Source of the DNA: Microbulbifer agarilyticus
GTDB lineage: Bacteria; Pseudomonadota; Gammaproteobacteria; Pseudomonadales; Cellvibrionaceae
Assembly (NCBI RefSeq): GCF_020171345.1
Contig: NZ_JAIUZM010000002.1
Location: 1-64,000, forward strand
Reading direction: 5' to 3'
DNA length: 64,000 nt
The first letter of the stretch is position 1. Each line of letters opens with the position of its first letter. The position numbers and the translations under genes were made by a program. Positions 19,497 through 28,535 of this stretch are shown piece by piece. The notes beneath the pieces were generated by a model. The model saw only the letters and a list, made by a program, of their open reading frames with translations. It was not told the origin of the DNA and ran no database searches.

Positions 19497-19518
19497 GGCG
19501 GCGAGTGATCGCCGCCTT
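19497..19518 (+). terminator. Hairpin between ccoP and ccoG
   Basis: GGCGGCGA and TCGCCGCC form a perfect 8-bp stem with a GTGA loop, 31 nt after the ccoP stop, followed by only TT. It may partly end or process the ccoNOQP transcript, giving structural genes more mRNA than the assembly genes (inference). Confidence 0.4.
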
Positions 19519-19614
19519 CGCCTGAGGGAAGGGCACCGCAGGGAAGAAGAACAAGCCTCATTGCATCCACTGCAGGAATGCCCGAATGACACAATTTCGG
19601 GGGAGTGAGGTATT

Positions 19615-21030
19615 GTGAGCGATAGAATTCCGACCCGTGAAGAGCAAGATGGTGATGGCGAAGTCCGCTACCGGATGCTCTACGAATCCGACGATAAAAT
19701 CTATATTCGTCATATCCGCGGTGTTTTCACCCGTATCCGTAAATACACCGGCCTACCACTACTTCTCGCTTTTTTCTTTATACCCTGGCTGAATATTGAT
19801 GGTCAGCAGGCGGTTCTGTTTGATCTGCCCGCGCGACAGTTTCATATCTTCTGGGCCACCTTCGGTCCGCAAGATGGCATTCTGCTTGCGGGACTGTTGA
19901 TCATTGCCGCGTTCGCCCTGTTTGCGATTACCACCTGGCTCGGTCGTGTGTGGTGTGGCTTTACCTGTCCGCAGACGGTGTGGACCTTGATGTTCATCTG
20001 GGCGGAACGCGTGTGTGAAGGCGATCGTGCCAAGCGCATGAAGCTGGATGCCGCACCCTGGGGCGCGGAAAAAGTGTTGCGCAAAAGCGGCACCCACGCG
20101 ATCTGGTTGTTTATTTCCCTCGCCACTGCGCTGGCATTTGTCGGCTATTTTTACGGCATTCGCGACTTGGTGGTGGATCTGGCGACCTTCCAGGCGCATC
20201 CCCAGGGGGTATTCTGGGTCGCCTTCTTTACCTTTGCTACCTACATGAATGCCGGCTTTATGCGCGAGCAGGTGTGCAAATACATGTGCCCCTACGCGCG
20301 CTTCCAGTCTGTTATGTACGATCAGGACACCCTGGCGGTGTACTACGATGCCCGCCGTGGTGAAGCCCGCGGCCCGCGTAAGAAAAACGTGGATTACAAG
20401 TCTCAGGGCATGGGCGACTGCATTGACTGTTACTGGTGTGTGCAGGTGTGTCCGGTAGACATCGATATCCGCGATGGCATGCAGTACGAGTGCATCAACT
20501 GTGGATTGTGCGTGGATGCGTGTAACAGCGTGATGGACAAGATGGAGTACCCGCGCGGGCTTATCCGTTTCACCTCAGAAGATGAGTTGCAGACGGGCAA
20601 AACCCAGTATTTGCGCCCGCGTTTGCTCGGGTATGCGCTGGTGTTACTGGTGCTTGTTGGCGCCTTCACCTACCAAGTGGTGACGCGCTCGCCGGTGCAG
20701 GCCGAAGTGCAGCGTGACCGTGGTGCCCGTATGTATCGGGTGTCGCAGGGCATGGTGCAGAATGTCTACACGGTCAAAATCAACAATATGGATCAGCGCC
20801 CGCACGAGTTCACCGTGCGCATAGACGGCAAACAGGGGTACGATTATTCCTTGCGTATGCAGGGGAATCCCTATGTCGTCCCTGGCGAGATATACTCTGT
20901 GCCGATTCGGGTTAGTGTGCCCAAGGATCAGCTGAAGGATACCAAGCACGACATCTATATTGAGATTCAGGCGAAAGATGCGCCCGAGCTCAAGGATCGT
21001 CACAAGACCGTATTTATCGGTCCCAAGTAG
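19615..21030 (+). CDS. ccoG: Cytochrome c oxidase accessory protein CcoG
   Basis: CcoG (RdxA/FixG) is a membrane polyferredoxin; work in Rhodobacter links it to copper reduction for cbb3 assembly. The 471-aa protein has about five membrane segments (such as LPLLLAFFFIPWL and ILLAGLLIIAAFALFAITTW), the conserved RVWCGFTCPQTVW and CKYMCPYARFQSVMYD, a two-cluster ferredoxin module at about 268-305 (CIDCYWCVQVCP and CINCGLCVDAC) and a C-terminal FixG Ig-like domain. GTG start at 19615. It opens the assembly block ccoGHIS. Confidence 0.96.
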   Translation: MSDRIPTREEQDGDGEVRYRMLYESDDKIYIRHIRGVFTRIRKYTGLPLLLAFFFIPWLNIDGQQAVLFDLPARQFHIFWATFGPQDGILLAGLLIIAAFALFAITTWLGRVWCGFTCPQTVWTLMFIWAERVCEGDRAKRMKLDAAPWGAEKVLRKSGTHAIWLFISLATALAFVGYFYGIRDLVVDLATFQAHPQGVFWVAFFTFATYMNAGFMREQVCKYMCPYARFQSVMYDQDTLAVYYDARRGEARGPRKKNVDYKSQGMGDCIDCYWCVQVCPVDIDIRDGMQYECINCGLCVDACNSVMDKMEYPRGLIRFTSEDELQTGKTQYLRPRLLGYALVLLVLVGAFTYQVVTRSPVQAEVQRDRGARMYRVSQGMVQNVYTVKINNMDQRPHEFTVRIDGKQGYDYSLRMQGNPYVVPGEIYSVPIRVSVPKDQLKDTKHDIYIEIQAKDAPELKDRHKTVFIGPK

Positions 21031-21107
21031 CCTCCGGGGGCTGTTGCCCCCGCGCAGGCATTTGTTCCAAATAATTCGTAGATTTAGAGTTCGGGTTTAA
21101 TACGTTC

Positions 21108-21644
21108 GTGCCTCAGAAAAAAAATTCCCAAACGCCAGGTGTCTGGTACCGCGAGCCCTGGTTTTGGGTGGTGATGGCGCCGCTGGTCGTGGTGGTAATC
21201 GTGTCCTTTACCATGCTGTCCATCGCCGTGCGGCACGGCGATGACGTGGTGAGCGATACCTATTACAAGGACAGCCGCCTGTATCACTACCGTGCGGAGC
21301 AGGACCAGCAGGCGAAGGCCCTGGGCCTGGCAGGCATGCTGCTGTTTTCTCCGGAGGAAAAGTCCGTGTCTCTCGATTTGCGCGGGAGCCTCGAATACCC
21401 GGAAAAGCTGTTGCTGATCCTCAGCCACCCGGTGGAGGCGGACCTGGATGAGCATGTGGTGCTCGAACAGGTTTCCATCGGCCGCTACCGCGGCGAAGTC
21501 GCCGCACCCATGCGCCACCGCTGGTACCTGCAGCTGATGCCGGAACTGAACTCGGAAAACTTCGACCAGGCGGAGTGGCGGCTGAAAGGGGAAATCAATT
21601 TCAATATTGGCAATGGAGTGCCCCTGAAGCCTGCGGAGCAATGA
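21108..21644 (+). CDS. ccoH: FixH-family cbb3 assembly protein CcoH
   Basis: CcoH is a single-pass protein needed for assembly and stability of the cbb3 oxidase. The 178-aa protein begins with GTG at 21108 and has WYREPWFWVVMAPLVVVVIV as its N-terminal membrane anchor, then VSDTYYKDSRLYHYRAEQDQ and a periplasmic beta-rich domain with MRHRWYLQLMPEL. It lies 77 nt after ccoG, and ccoI begins 4 nt after its stop, so the genes are one unit. Confidence 0.9.
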   Translation: MPQKKNSQTPGVWYREPWFWVVMAPLVVVVIVSFTMLSIAVRHGDDVVSDTYYKDSRLYHYRAEQDQQAKALGLAGMLLFSPEEKSVSLDLRGSLEYPEKLLLILSHPVEADLDEHVVLEQVSIGRYRGEVAAPMRHRWYLQLMPELNSENFDQAEWRLKGEINFNIGNGVPLKPAEQ

Positions 21645-21648
21645 TTCC

Positions 21649-24159
21649 ATGGGTGACTCGATGAGCGACTCTCTCGCGCCGGATTCTTCTTCTGTTGATC
21701 CTTCCAATGTCGCTGCCGAACGCAGCGACTGCTTCCACTGTGGCCTACCCGTGGCTGAGGGTAGCCAGTATTCCGTCACCATTGATAGGGTTGCCCGCCC
21801 CATGTGCTGTCCAGGTTGTGAAGCCGTGGCTGGGGCGATCGTCGCCGGTGGCCTGGATAACTTCTACCGATTCCGCGAAAACAGCAGCGAGCGCCCTGAA
21901 GCTTCATCCCAGGACCAGCGCTGGCAAGCCTACGACCTGCCACAGGTACAGACGGAATTCGTGCGTGACTTCTTGGGTTCCCTCCCGGGTGTGGACACCG
22001 CTGCCCCCCTGAAGGTTGCCAGTCTGCTGGTGGGTGGGATTACCTGTGCCGCCTGCGTGTGGCTGATCGAAAAGCAGCTGATGGCGATGCCCGGTGTGCA
22101 TCGTGTTTCGGTCAATGCCAGTACCCATCGTGCGCAGATCGTGTTCGACCCGGCGCAGATCAAATTGAGCGAACTGTTTGGTGCGCTCACTCGTATTGGC
22201 TACCGCCCCTCCCCCGCAACTGCGGCCAACAATGAGCAGTTGATTCAACAGGAGCGTCGCTCCGCTATGCGTCGTCTGGGGGTGGCCGGCCTGGGTACCA
22301 TGCAGGTCATGATGTTTGCGATTGCCCTCTACTTTGGCGGCAATAAAGGCATTGATGTTCAGTTCGAGCAGTTCTTCCGCTGGGTGTCGCTCGTCGTCGC
22401 AACACCGGTGGTGTGTTATGCGGCGCAGCCGTTTTTTGCCGCGGCCTGGCGCGCCCTGCGCAGCGGGCACCTGATTATGGATGTGCCGGTCTCGCTGGCG
22501 ATCGGGCTGGCCTATGGCGCCAGTGTTTACGCCACGGTTTTTGAAACCGGTGAGGTGTATTTCGAATCCGTCTCCATGTTCACCTTTTTCCTGTTACTGG
22601 GCCGTTTTGTCGAGATGCGCGCGCGTCATCGGGCGGGGCTTGCCAGCGGCGGGCTTGCGCAGTTGCTGCCGTTAGCCGCCCTGCGCCGTGGAGAGCGTGG
22701 TGCACTTGAATCGGTACCGGTGGCGGCGCTCGCGGTTGGTGAGCACATCCTGTTGCGCCCGGGGGATACCGTGCCGGTGGATGGTGTGGTGACCGAGGGT
22801 GCAAGTGGCGTTGATGAATCCATTCTTACCGGCGAATCCGAGTTGCAACAGAAAGTCTGCGGCAGCCCGGTATTTGCCGGCAGTGTAAACGGCGATTCAT
22901 CGCTCACCGTGCGGATTTCTGCCGCCGGCAGTGGCACGCGCCTTTCCGCCATCGAAAAGCTGGTGGAGCAGGCTCAGTTGGACAAGCCGGAGCAGGCGGC
23001 ACTCGCCGACCGGATTGCCGGGCGGTTTATTGCCGCAGTGCTGTGCATTGCGGTGGCTGCTTTTGTATTCTGGTGGCAGCAGGACCCGGGGCGCGCCTTC
23101 TGGGTCGCCCTGTCGGTACTCGTGGTTACCTGCCCCTGTGCGCTGTCACTGGCGACGCCCGCGGCGTTGGCGGCGGCGACGCTCCGTTTGCAGCAGCTGG
23201 GGCTTCTGGTTGCCAAGGGGCATGTGTTGGAAACCTTGCCCACGGTCGATCGCGTGATTTTCGATAAAACCGGGACCCTCACCGAGGGTGCACCGCAATT
23301 GCGGGTGGTGACACCGCTCAGGGAGGGAGTCTCCCAAGAGTCGGCGCGGGATATCGCTGCCGCACTGGAGGTGGAAAACAATCACCCGCTGGCGCGGGCA
23401 TTTCGCCCCTGGTTTGGCAATCGCTCGGCGAGCAACCTGCGTGCAGTGACCGGGCAGGGTGTGGCAGGCCTGTGCGATGGCGTCGAATATCGTCTCGGCG
23501 CGCCAGATTTTGTTGGGGAAATCAGTGCTTCCGGGATTGCTATGCCTACACCCGCAGAACCTGGGCAGTGGTTGTTACTGGGCGATGGCTCGGGGCCGGT
23601 GGCATGGCTTGGGCTGGGCGATGAACTGCGCCCCAGTGCAGCGGGTGCGGTGCGCATGCTGGGGAAGCAGGGCGTCGCGGTTGAGCTGCTGAGTGGCGAT
23701 CAGTCCGCGGAAGTGCCGCGCCTGGCAGGCCTCGCGGGCATCCGCGACTATCAGGCGGGTGCCTCTCCCGAGCAGAAGCTGCAGCAATTGCGACGACTGC
23801 AGAGTGATGGTGAGCGCGTATTGATGATTGGCGACGGCATCAACGATGTGCCGGTACTCTCCGGTGCCGACGTGTCCGTGGCAATGATGTCGGCGGCGGA
23901 CCTCGCGCAATCCAGAGCGGACGCCATTTTGTTAAAGGGTGACCTGTGTGCCTTGCCGCGCGCGTTTGCGCTGGCGGCGAGTTGCCGCAAGGTCATCCGG
24001 CAGAACCTGGGGTGGGCCATTTTATACAATCTACTGGCGCTGCCCCTGGCCTTCCTTGGGCTGGTACCACCCTGGGCTGCCGCCATCGGCATGTCGCTGA
24101 GCTCTCTGCTGGTGGTGGTTAACGCGCTGCGTTTGTCGCGCTGGCAGCCTGCGGCATAA
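21649..24159 (+). CDS. ccoI: Copper-translocating P1B-type ATPase CcoI
   Basis: CcoI moves copper across the inner membrane for the CuB centre of the cbb3 oxidase. The 836-aa protein has an N-terminal cysteine-rich domain (CFHCGLPV ... MCCPGCEAVAGAI), a heavy-metal-associated domain (GGITCAACVWLIE, about 127-140), eight membrane segments, the transport motif VVTCPCALSLATPAA (about 491-505), phosphorylation motif DKTGTLTEG (about Asp539) and the hinge GDGINDVPVLSGADV (about 727). The NDVP in place of the common NDAP is a minor variation. Between ccoH and ccoS. Confidence 0.97.
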   Translation: MGDSMSDSLAPDSSSVDPSNVAAERSDCFHCGLPVAEGSQYSVTIDRVARPMCCPGCEAVAGAIVAGGLDNFYRFRENSSERPEASSQDQRWQAYDLPQVQTEFVRDFLGSLPGVDTAAPLKVASLLVGGITCAACVWLIEKQLMAMPGVHRVSVNASTHRAQIVFDPAQIKLSELFGALTRIGYRPSPATAANNEQLIQQERRSAMRRLGVAGLGTMQVMMFAIALYFGGNKGIDVQFEQFFRWVSLVVATPVVCYAAQPFFAAAWRALRSGHLIMDVPVSLAIGLAYGASVYATVFETGEVYFESVSMFTFFLLLGRFVEMRARHRAGLASGGLAQLLPLAALRRGERGALESVPVAALAVGEHILLRPGDTVPVDGVVTEGASGVDESILTGESELQQKVCGSPVFAGSVNGDSSLTVRISAAGSGTRLSAIEKLVEQAQLDKPEQAALADRIAGRFIAAVLCIAVAAFVFWWQQDPGRAFWVALSVLVVTCPCALSLATPAALAAATLRLQQLGLLVAKGHVLETLPTVDRVIFDKTGTLTEGAPQLRVVTPLREGVSQESARDIAAALEVENNHPLARAFRPWFGNRSASNLRAVTGQGVAGLCDGVEYRLGAPDFVGEISASGIAMPTPAEPGQWLLLGDGSGPVAWLGLGDELRPSAAGAVRMLGKQGVAVELLSGDQSAEVPRLAGLAGIRDYQAGASPEQKLQQLRRLQSDGERVLMIGDGINDVPVLSGADVSVAMMSAADLAQSRADAILLKGDLCALPRAFALAASCRKVIRQNLGWAILYNLLALPLAFLGLVPPWAAAIGMSLSSLLVVVNALRLSRWQPAA

Positions 24160-24194
24160 ATCCGATGATGCCGAAATCCTATTTCGAGGTTTAA

Positions 24195-24434
24195 GTGGAC
24201 AGTATTTTTCTTCTCGTGCCCATCGTGATTGTCTTTATCGCCTGTGCGGTGAAGTTTTTCTTCTGGGCGGTGAACAATGGTCAGTATGACGATCTGGAAA
24301 CGGAAAGTCGCCGAATCTTGTTTGAAGAGGATCGCAAGCCGCTGACGAAGACTGAGACAGAGGGCGTTGAGGTGTCAGAGGATGGGCGCGCAAGTAAAAC
24401 GTTGAATGCTGGCGACGAGCGGAAGTCAGACTGA
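24195..24434 (+). CDS. ccoS: cbb3-type cytochrome oxidase assembly protein CcoS
   Basis: Small membrane protein needed for cofactor insertion into the cbb3 oxidase. 79 aa with an N-terminal helix (FLLVPIVIVFIACAVKFFFW), the family motif WAVNNGQYDDLETESRRILFE, then a hydrophilic tail. GTG start at 24195. Its stop overlaps the next ATG (TGATG at 24432), so translation is probably coupled to the SafE-type protein. Confidence 0.94.
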   Translation: MDSIFLLVPIVIVFIACAVKFFFWAVNNGQYDDLETESRRILFEEDRKPLTKTETEGVEVSEDGRASKTLNAGDERKSD

Positions 24435-25324
24435 TGGCGGACTGGAGTTTTCTCGCTGCAGCGCTGGCGATCGGTTTTTTGGGCAGTAGCCACTGCATTG
24501 GTATGTGCGGCGGAATTTCCGGTGCGCTTGGGCTGGCGGTACCAGGGGAGAAGCCCCAGTGGCCCAAGCTACTCGGATACTCGGCCGGACGCATCGCCAG
24601 TTACGCGTTGATGGGGTTGCTCGTGGGCAGTCTCGGTGCCTTCCTGGCTGCAGACCTTGCCGCCGGTTTGGCACCCCTGCGTACTGTTGCCGGTGTGATG
24701 CTGATCGCCATGGCGCTGTACCTGGCGGATTGGTGGCGCGGGCTGGTGTGGCTGGAGCGCGGCGGTGCGGTTTTGTGGCGCGCGGTGCAGCCCCTTTCCC
24801 GACACCTGTTGCCGGTAAAGTCGACCCCGCAGGCGGTAGCGCTGGGTGCGGTCTGGGGCTGGCTCCCCTGCGGACTGGTATACAGTGCGCTGACCTTCGC
24901 GCTGGCCCAGGGGAGTGGTCAACAGGCGGCGCTTGCCATGATCGCCTTCGGCCTGGGCACCGCACCCGCGGTGTTGGCGAGCGGAATGGCGGCCACGCGT
25001 TTGCGCAAGATTGTGCAGAAGCCAGGGGTGCGTTTATCCATGGCGTCTCTGGTGCTGGTGTTTGGGGTATGGACACTCTGGGGAACCGTAGGGCATGGCG
25101 CCCACGGCGCCCACGATAGCCACAGCGCGCGCAGTGCGCAGGAGGCGCACTCTGGTCATGACCAGCACGCTACGCACAGTGGCGCCGAGACTCGCGAAGA
25201 GAGTTCGACGCATGTGCACCATACGAGTCACGATAGCGAAGAAGCTGACCCTGTGCCCGAGGATGCGCCGGCTGAGCCGGAAGAGGCTCCGGCGGAGCAT
25301 GAGCACCATCATCATCATCACTGA
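24434..25324 (+). CDS. TauE/SafE-type membrane protein with natural poly-His tail
   Basis: 296-aa protein of the sulfite-exporter TauE/SafE (UreH-like, DsbD-related) membrane family that regularly follows ccoS. It has about six membrane segments, beginning AAALAIGFLGSSHCIGMCGG, whose Cys/His/Met-containing helix is typical and may handle metal or redox. GAVWGWLPCGLVYSALTFAL is the paired second half. After about residue 220 it leaves the membrane and becomes a long His-rich tail (AHGAHDSHS, HSGHDQHATHS, STHVHHTSHDS) that ends in HEHHHHHH. Such a tail most likely binds copper or nickel. The position suggests a role in copper delivery to the cbb3 oxidase (inference). Confidence 0.85.
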   Translation: MADWSFLAAALAIGFLGSSHCIGMCGGISGALGLAVPGEKPQWPKLLGYSAGRIASYALMGLLVGSLGAFLAADLAAGLAPLRTVAGVMLIAMALYLADWWRGLVWLERGGAVLWRAVQPLSRHLLPVKSTPQAVALGAVWGWLPCGLVYSALTFALAQGSGQQAALAMIAFGLGTAPAVLASGMAATRLRKIVQKPGVRLSMASLVLVFGVWTLWGTVGHGAHGAHDSHSARSAQEAHSGHDQHATHSGAETREESSTHVHHTSHDSEEADPVPEDAPAEPEEAPAEHEHHHHHH

Positions 25325-25520
25325 GGGCCATCAGGTGGGTGAGTAGTTGGGCGACAAAAGTGACTATTGGTTCTCCCAGTATCCGATGGTGCTGGGGGAT
25401 TCTGGCGGTGCTTCGGGGATGGCGGTAAACTGGTGCAAGTATGACCTGTGGCCTGGCCGCCCCATCAGGTATTTTTCGTGATGCCAAAAACCTGGTTCGG
25501 CTGTACAAGTTGGACCGAGC

Positions 25521-26960
25521 ATGAAGAAAATAAAAAGTAAAAAACCGGCCTCCAAGAAGCCCGCTGCGCAACGCGCCTCTCAGTCTCGCATGAATGGGGC
25601 GGCTGCTGTCCCGTCCTGCCCCGACGCTCCCACCAATATATGGATCAACCTGTTTGCCCTGGGGGTGTCGCTGGCCGCGGTTTTCTGGTTGCGGGAGTAC
25701 GGCCAGGATCTGCATGTCAAAACCCAGTCACTGGTAGTGGTTGCTGTCGCACTGGCACTGCCAATTATTCTGCTGGAATGGGTCTTTGTTAAACCATGGC
25801 GCAATCCGTCCGCCGGCCTCGACTTCCGTCGGATGAATTTCAATTGGGGGCGCACCGCCCTGAAGCTGGTGGGTTTCTATCTCACAATCGGCTCGGTGGC
25901 GTTTGTGTACTGGCTGTTCCCCGAGTATCACGGTTCCTTTTACGATAACTATTACACAGTAGTGAAAGCAGTGTTGCCCTGGTGGATGGCGCTGGCGGTT
26001 CCGTATTTTTACCTGGTAGATGGGGCCATGCAGTCGCCCAAAGACGGTTACTGGCAGCTCGGAAGCTGGTTGATGGGGAATACCAAAGAGGTATCCGGCA
26101 AAGCCGTTGGCCAGTTGTATCTGGGCTGGCTGGTGAAGCTGTTCTTCCTGCCGCTGATGTTTGTTTACCTTGGCAACAACCTTACCAATCTGCTGAATTT
26201 TGATTTCTCCCGTCTACTGGTGAACTTCAAATCCGTTTTTGATTTCACCTTTAATTTCCTGTTCTACATCGATCTGTTGTTTGTCACCGTGGGGTATGTG
26301 TGCACCCTACGCCTGTTCGATTCGCACATCCGCACCGTGGAGCCCAGCTTCCTTGGTTGGGGGGTGGCACTGATCGGGTACCAGCCATTTTGGAGCCTGT
26401 TTTCCGGCACCTATCTCAAATATGACGATGCGCCGGCGTGGGGATACTGGTTCTGGGATACTCCTTGGGCCTACAGTCTCTGGGGCTCTATTATTTTGTT
26501 ACTCATTGCCGTTTACGTATGGGCCAGCATCCCGTTCGGAATCCGTTTTTCCAACCTGACCCATCGCGGCATTCTCACCAACGGCCCTTATCGGTATACC
26601 AAGCACCCGGCATACATCAGCAAAAACATTTCCTGGTGGATGATCTCCATGCCGTTTATGGTCAGCGCGAGTGGGCCTGAGGCTTTGCGTCAGTCTTTGC
26701 TGTTACTGATGGTGAACTTTATCTACTTCATGCGCGCGCGCACCGAAGAGCGGCACCTGTCCTGGGATCCGACTTACGTGGCTTACGCACACTATATTGC
26801 CGAGCGTGGGACTTTTGCATTCCTCGGGCGCTGGTTCGCCATACTGCGCTTCGGGCAGGGCCGGCTCTTTTTCCGTGGCGAAGATGCCCCAGCGGTAGAA
26901 CCTCTGGTATCCGGCATCCCTGCGGCGGCCAAGCCAGTGGCTAAACCCTATAGCCCCTGA
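25521..26960 (+). CDS. Polytopic membrane protein with ICMT/PEMT-type methyltransferase domain
   Basis: 479-aa integral membrane protein with a lysine-rich N-terminal tail (MKKIKSKKPASKKP) and about nine membrane helices. The C-terminal quarter has the pattern of the isoprenylcysteine carboxyl methyltransferase / phospholipid methyltransferase family: LTNGPYRYTKHPAYISKN (SAM-binding region) and, after another helix, RTEERHLSWDPTYVAYAHYI. The first eight helices resemble nothing I recognise. The substrate is unknown; lipid or protein-cysteine methylation are both possible. It lies 196 nt beyond the cbb3 assembly genes, where hemN or the anr/fnr gene sits in several relatives. Confidence 0.7.
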   Translation: MKKIKSKKPASKKPAAQRASQSRMNGAAAVPSCPDAPTNIWINLFALGVSLAAVFWLREYGQDLHVKTQSLVVVAVALALPIILLEWVFVKPWRNPSAGLDFRRMNFNWGRTALKLVGFYLTIGSVAFVYWLFPEYHGSFYDNYYTVVKAVLPWWMALAVPYFYLVDGAMQSPKDGYWQLGSWLMGNTKEVSGKAVGQLYLGWLVKLFFLPLMFVYLGNNLTNLLNFDFSRLLVNFKSVFDFTFNFLFYIDLLFVTVGYVCTLRLFDSHIRTVEPSFLGWGVALIGYQPFWSLFSGTYLKYDDAPAWGYWFWDTPWAYSLWGSIILLLIAVYVWASIPFGIRFSNLTHRGILTNGPYRYTKHPAYISKNISWWMISMPFMVSASGPEALRQSLLLLMVNFIYFMRARTEERHLSWDPTYVAYAHYIAERGTFAFLGRWFAILRFGQGRLFFRGEDAPAVEPLVSGIPAAAKPVAKPYSP

Positions 26961-27279
26961 AGCGGATTGCCTATTGATCGCTGTTGGTTGCTTCAAGCGG
27001 GCTGTATCTGTTGATCGCAACGGGTATCTAGCTGGGTCTCACGACATCCTTAACCCTTGGTCCTCCACAGTGACTGGAGCGCAAACAGGGAAGGTGTGGT
27101 CACGGCGAAGATTGAATTCACCAACGGCGCCGAAGGCGAGGATGTGGCGGTGGCCGAATGTCCGCTGATGTTTGTGAGTAACTACTTGCTGTACCAGCAC
27201 TAAGTATATTGGCCATCGGTGTACATCCGCCCTCTACGGTTTGCAGCGAGGGCTGATTGCAGCTTTCGCCGCGTACCGC
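26961..27279. other. 319-nt gap with a possible gene remnant
   Basis: No complete gene. The only coding-like stretch is a short frame at 27069-27203 (separate entry). No clear terminator or promoter was found for the flanking genes, which converge here. Confidence 0.4.
27069..27203 (+). pseudogene. Possible C-terminal gene remnant
   Basis: A 44-codon frame reads SDWSANREGVVTAKIEFTNG ... AECPLMFVSNYLLYQH and stops at 27203. The residue pattern (alternating strand-like segment, then a hydrophobic end) looks like the C-terminus of a folded protein, but there is no start codon with a ribosome binding site and no upstream continuation in this frame. I cannot name the parent family. It could also be chance. 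Confidence 0.3.
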
Positions 27280-28137
27280 TTACTCCGAGTACAGGCGCAA
27301 AGACAGGTCGATGGCACGCAGGTGTTTGGTCAGGCTGCCCGAGGAAATGTAATCGACTTCCAGGTTGGCCAGTTGCTGCAGGCGGGCTTCATTTACACTG
27401 CCGGAAATTTCAATCTTGGCGCGGCCCTTGGCCAGTTGCAGCGCCTGTGCGGTCATCTCATCGGTAAACTCATCCAGCATGATCACGTCGGCACCAGCGT
27501 CCAGTGCCTGCTGAAGTTCTTCCAGGCTTTCTACTTCCACTTCCACCAGTGCACCGGGCTTGATTCGATGGGCTTGCTGAACCGCATTTTTGATGCCGCC
27601 CGCTGCAGCGATATGGTTTTCCTTGATCAAAAATGCATCGTAGAGGCCGATTCGATGGTTCTCGCAGCCCCCGCACAGAACCGCGTACTTCTGCGCTGTG
27701 CGCAGGCCCGGAATGGTTTTGCGGGTATCCAGAATTTTTATCTGGGTGCCAGAAGTCAGCGCTGCATAGGTTGCCGCGGTGGTGGCGGTGCCGGAAAGCG
27801 TTTGGACGAAATTCAGGGCACAGCGTTCGCCGGTAAGAATGGTGCGGGCATTCCCCTCCAGCTCAAATAATGTGCTGTTTGCGGCGACGCGCTGACCGTC
27901 CTCCACATGCCAAATGACGTTAAGTGCGGGGTCGAGTTGCCGAAATACTTCGTTTACCCAGGCAACTCCGCAAAACACACACGCCTCGCGGGTGATCACC
28001 CGGGCGCGGGCGTGGCGGTCCGCAGGGATCAGCTGTGCTGTGATGTCGCCATCGCCCACATCTTCCGCCAGCGCATCTCTCACCGAACGCTGTATATCCA
28101 GGACAAGATTGGGGATGTTGGCATTCGCGGGCGTCAT
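27280..28137 (-). CDS. nadC: Nicotinate-nucleotide pyrophosphorylase (carboxylating)
   Basis: NadC converts quinolinate and PRPP to nicotinate mononucleotide in NAD synthesis. The 285-aa protein shows [100 protein letters not shown] and the terminal IEISGSVNE ... [11 protein letters not shown], all quinolinate phosphoribosyltransferase signatures. It is divergent from the DUF1631 genes; nadC-DUF1631-ampD-ampE is the order I recall in Pseudomonas aeruginosa. Confidence 0.97.
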   Translation of the reverse strand: MTPANANIPNLVLDIQRSVRDALAEDVGDGDITAQLIPADRHARARVITREACVFCGVAWVNEVFRQLDPALNVIWHVEDGQRVAANSTLFELEGNARTILTGERCALNFVQTLSGTATTAATYAALTSGTQIKILDTRKTIPGLRTAQKYAVLCGGCENHRIGLYDAFLIKENHIAAAGGIKNAVQQAHRIKPGALVEVEVESLEELQQALDAGADVIMLDEFTDEMTAQALQLAKGRAKIEISGSVNEARLQQLANLEVDYISSGSLTKHLRAIDLSLRLYSE

Positions 28138-28535
28138 ACTTGAACCTCAATAGTGCTCGCCTAAATAAAGACGAAAACCGAAAGCTTGGGGGCATTGTGG
28201 GGCGCCAATACTAGCAAATCTGCTCGCAAGAAGAACGCGTATAAGGTGTCGTTGGTAACCTTGGCGGCTTGCCCGATAGGGCTCCTGTGAATAAAGTCGC
28301 AAAAACGGTCTAGCGACCCTGTCTGTGGTTGTTTGTTGACACATGCTGTCTTTAGAATCAACGGTCGACAAAAATAGGTTACCTCGCTCTCTGCCGCCTT
28401 AGCTTAAAAGGACGGTGCTTTAGGCCGTTAAAGAGGGAGCGCAAGAAATCCAATAATAAGCGCAGTGGCTTCCCAGGGCGGCTGTGATGCATCACCCGGA
28501 ATCTTCCTGGGGAAGACCGGACGAGGCTAGATGAC
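28138..28535. other. 398-nt divergent region between nadC and the first DUF1631 gene
   Basis: No credible open frame. It must carry promoters both ways. A TTGACA at 28336-28341 is a good -35 hexamer, but the nearest -10-like sequence (TAGAAT at 28353) is only 11 nt away, so a standard sigma-70 promoter could not be confirmed. No hairpin stands out. Confidence 0.4.

Noticed and set aside
25300-25324. C-terminal six-histidine run as a vector or tag artefact
   Set aside because: It continues a natural His-rich tail of about 75 residues and the flanking DNA is native chromosomal sequence.
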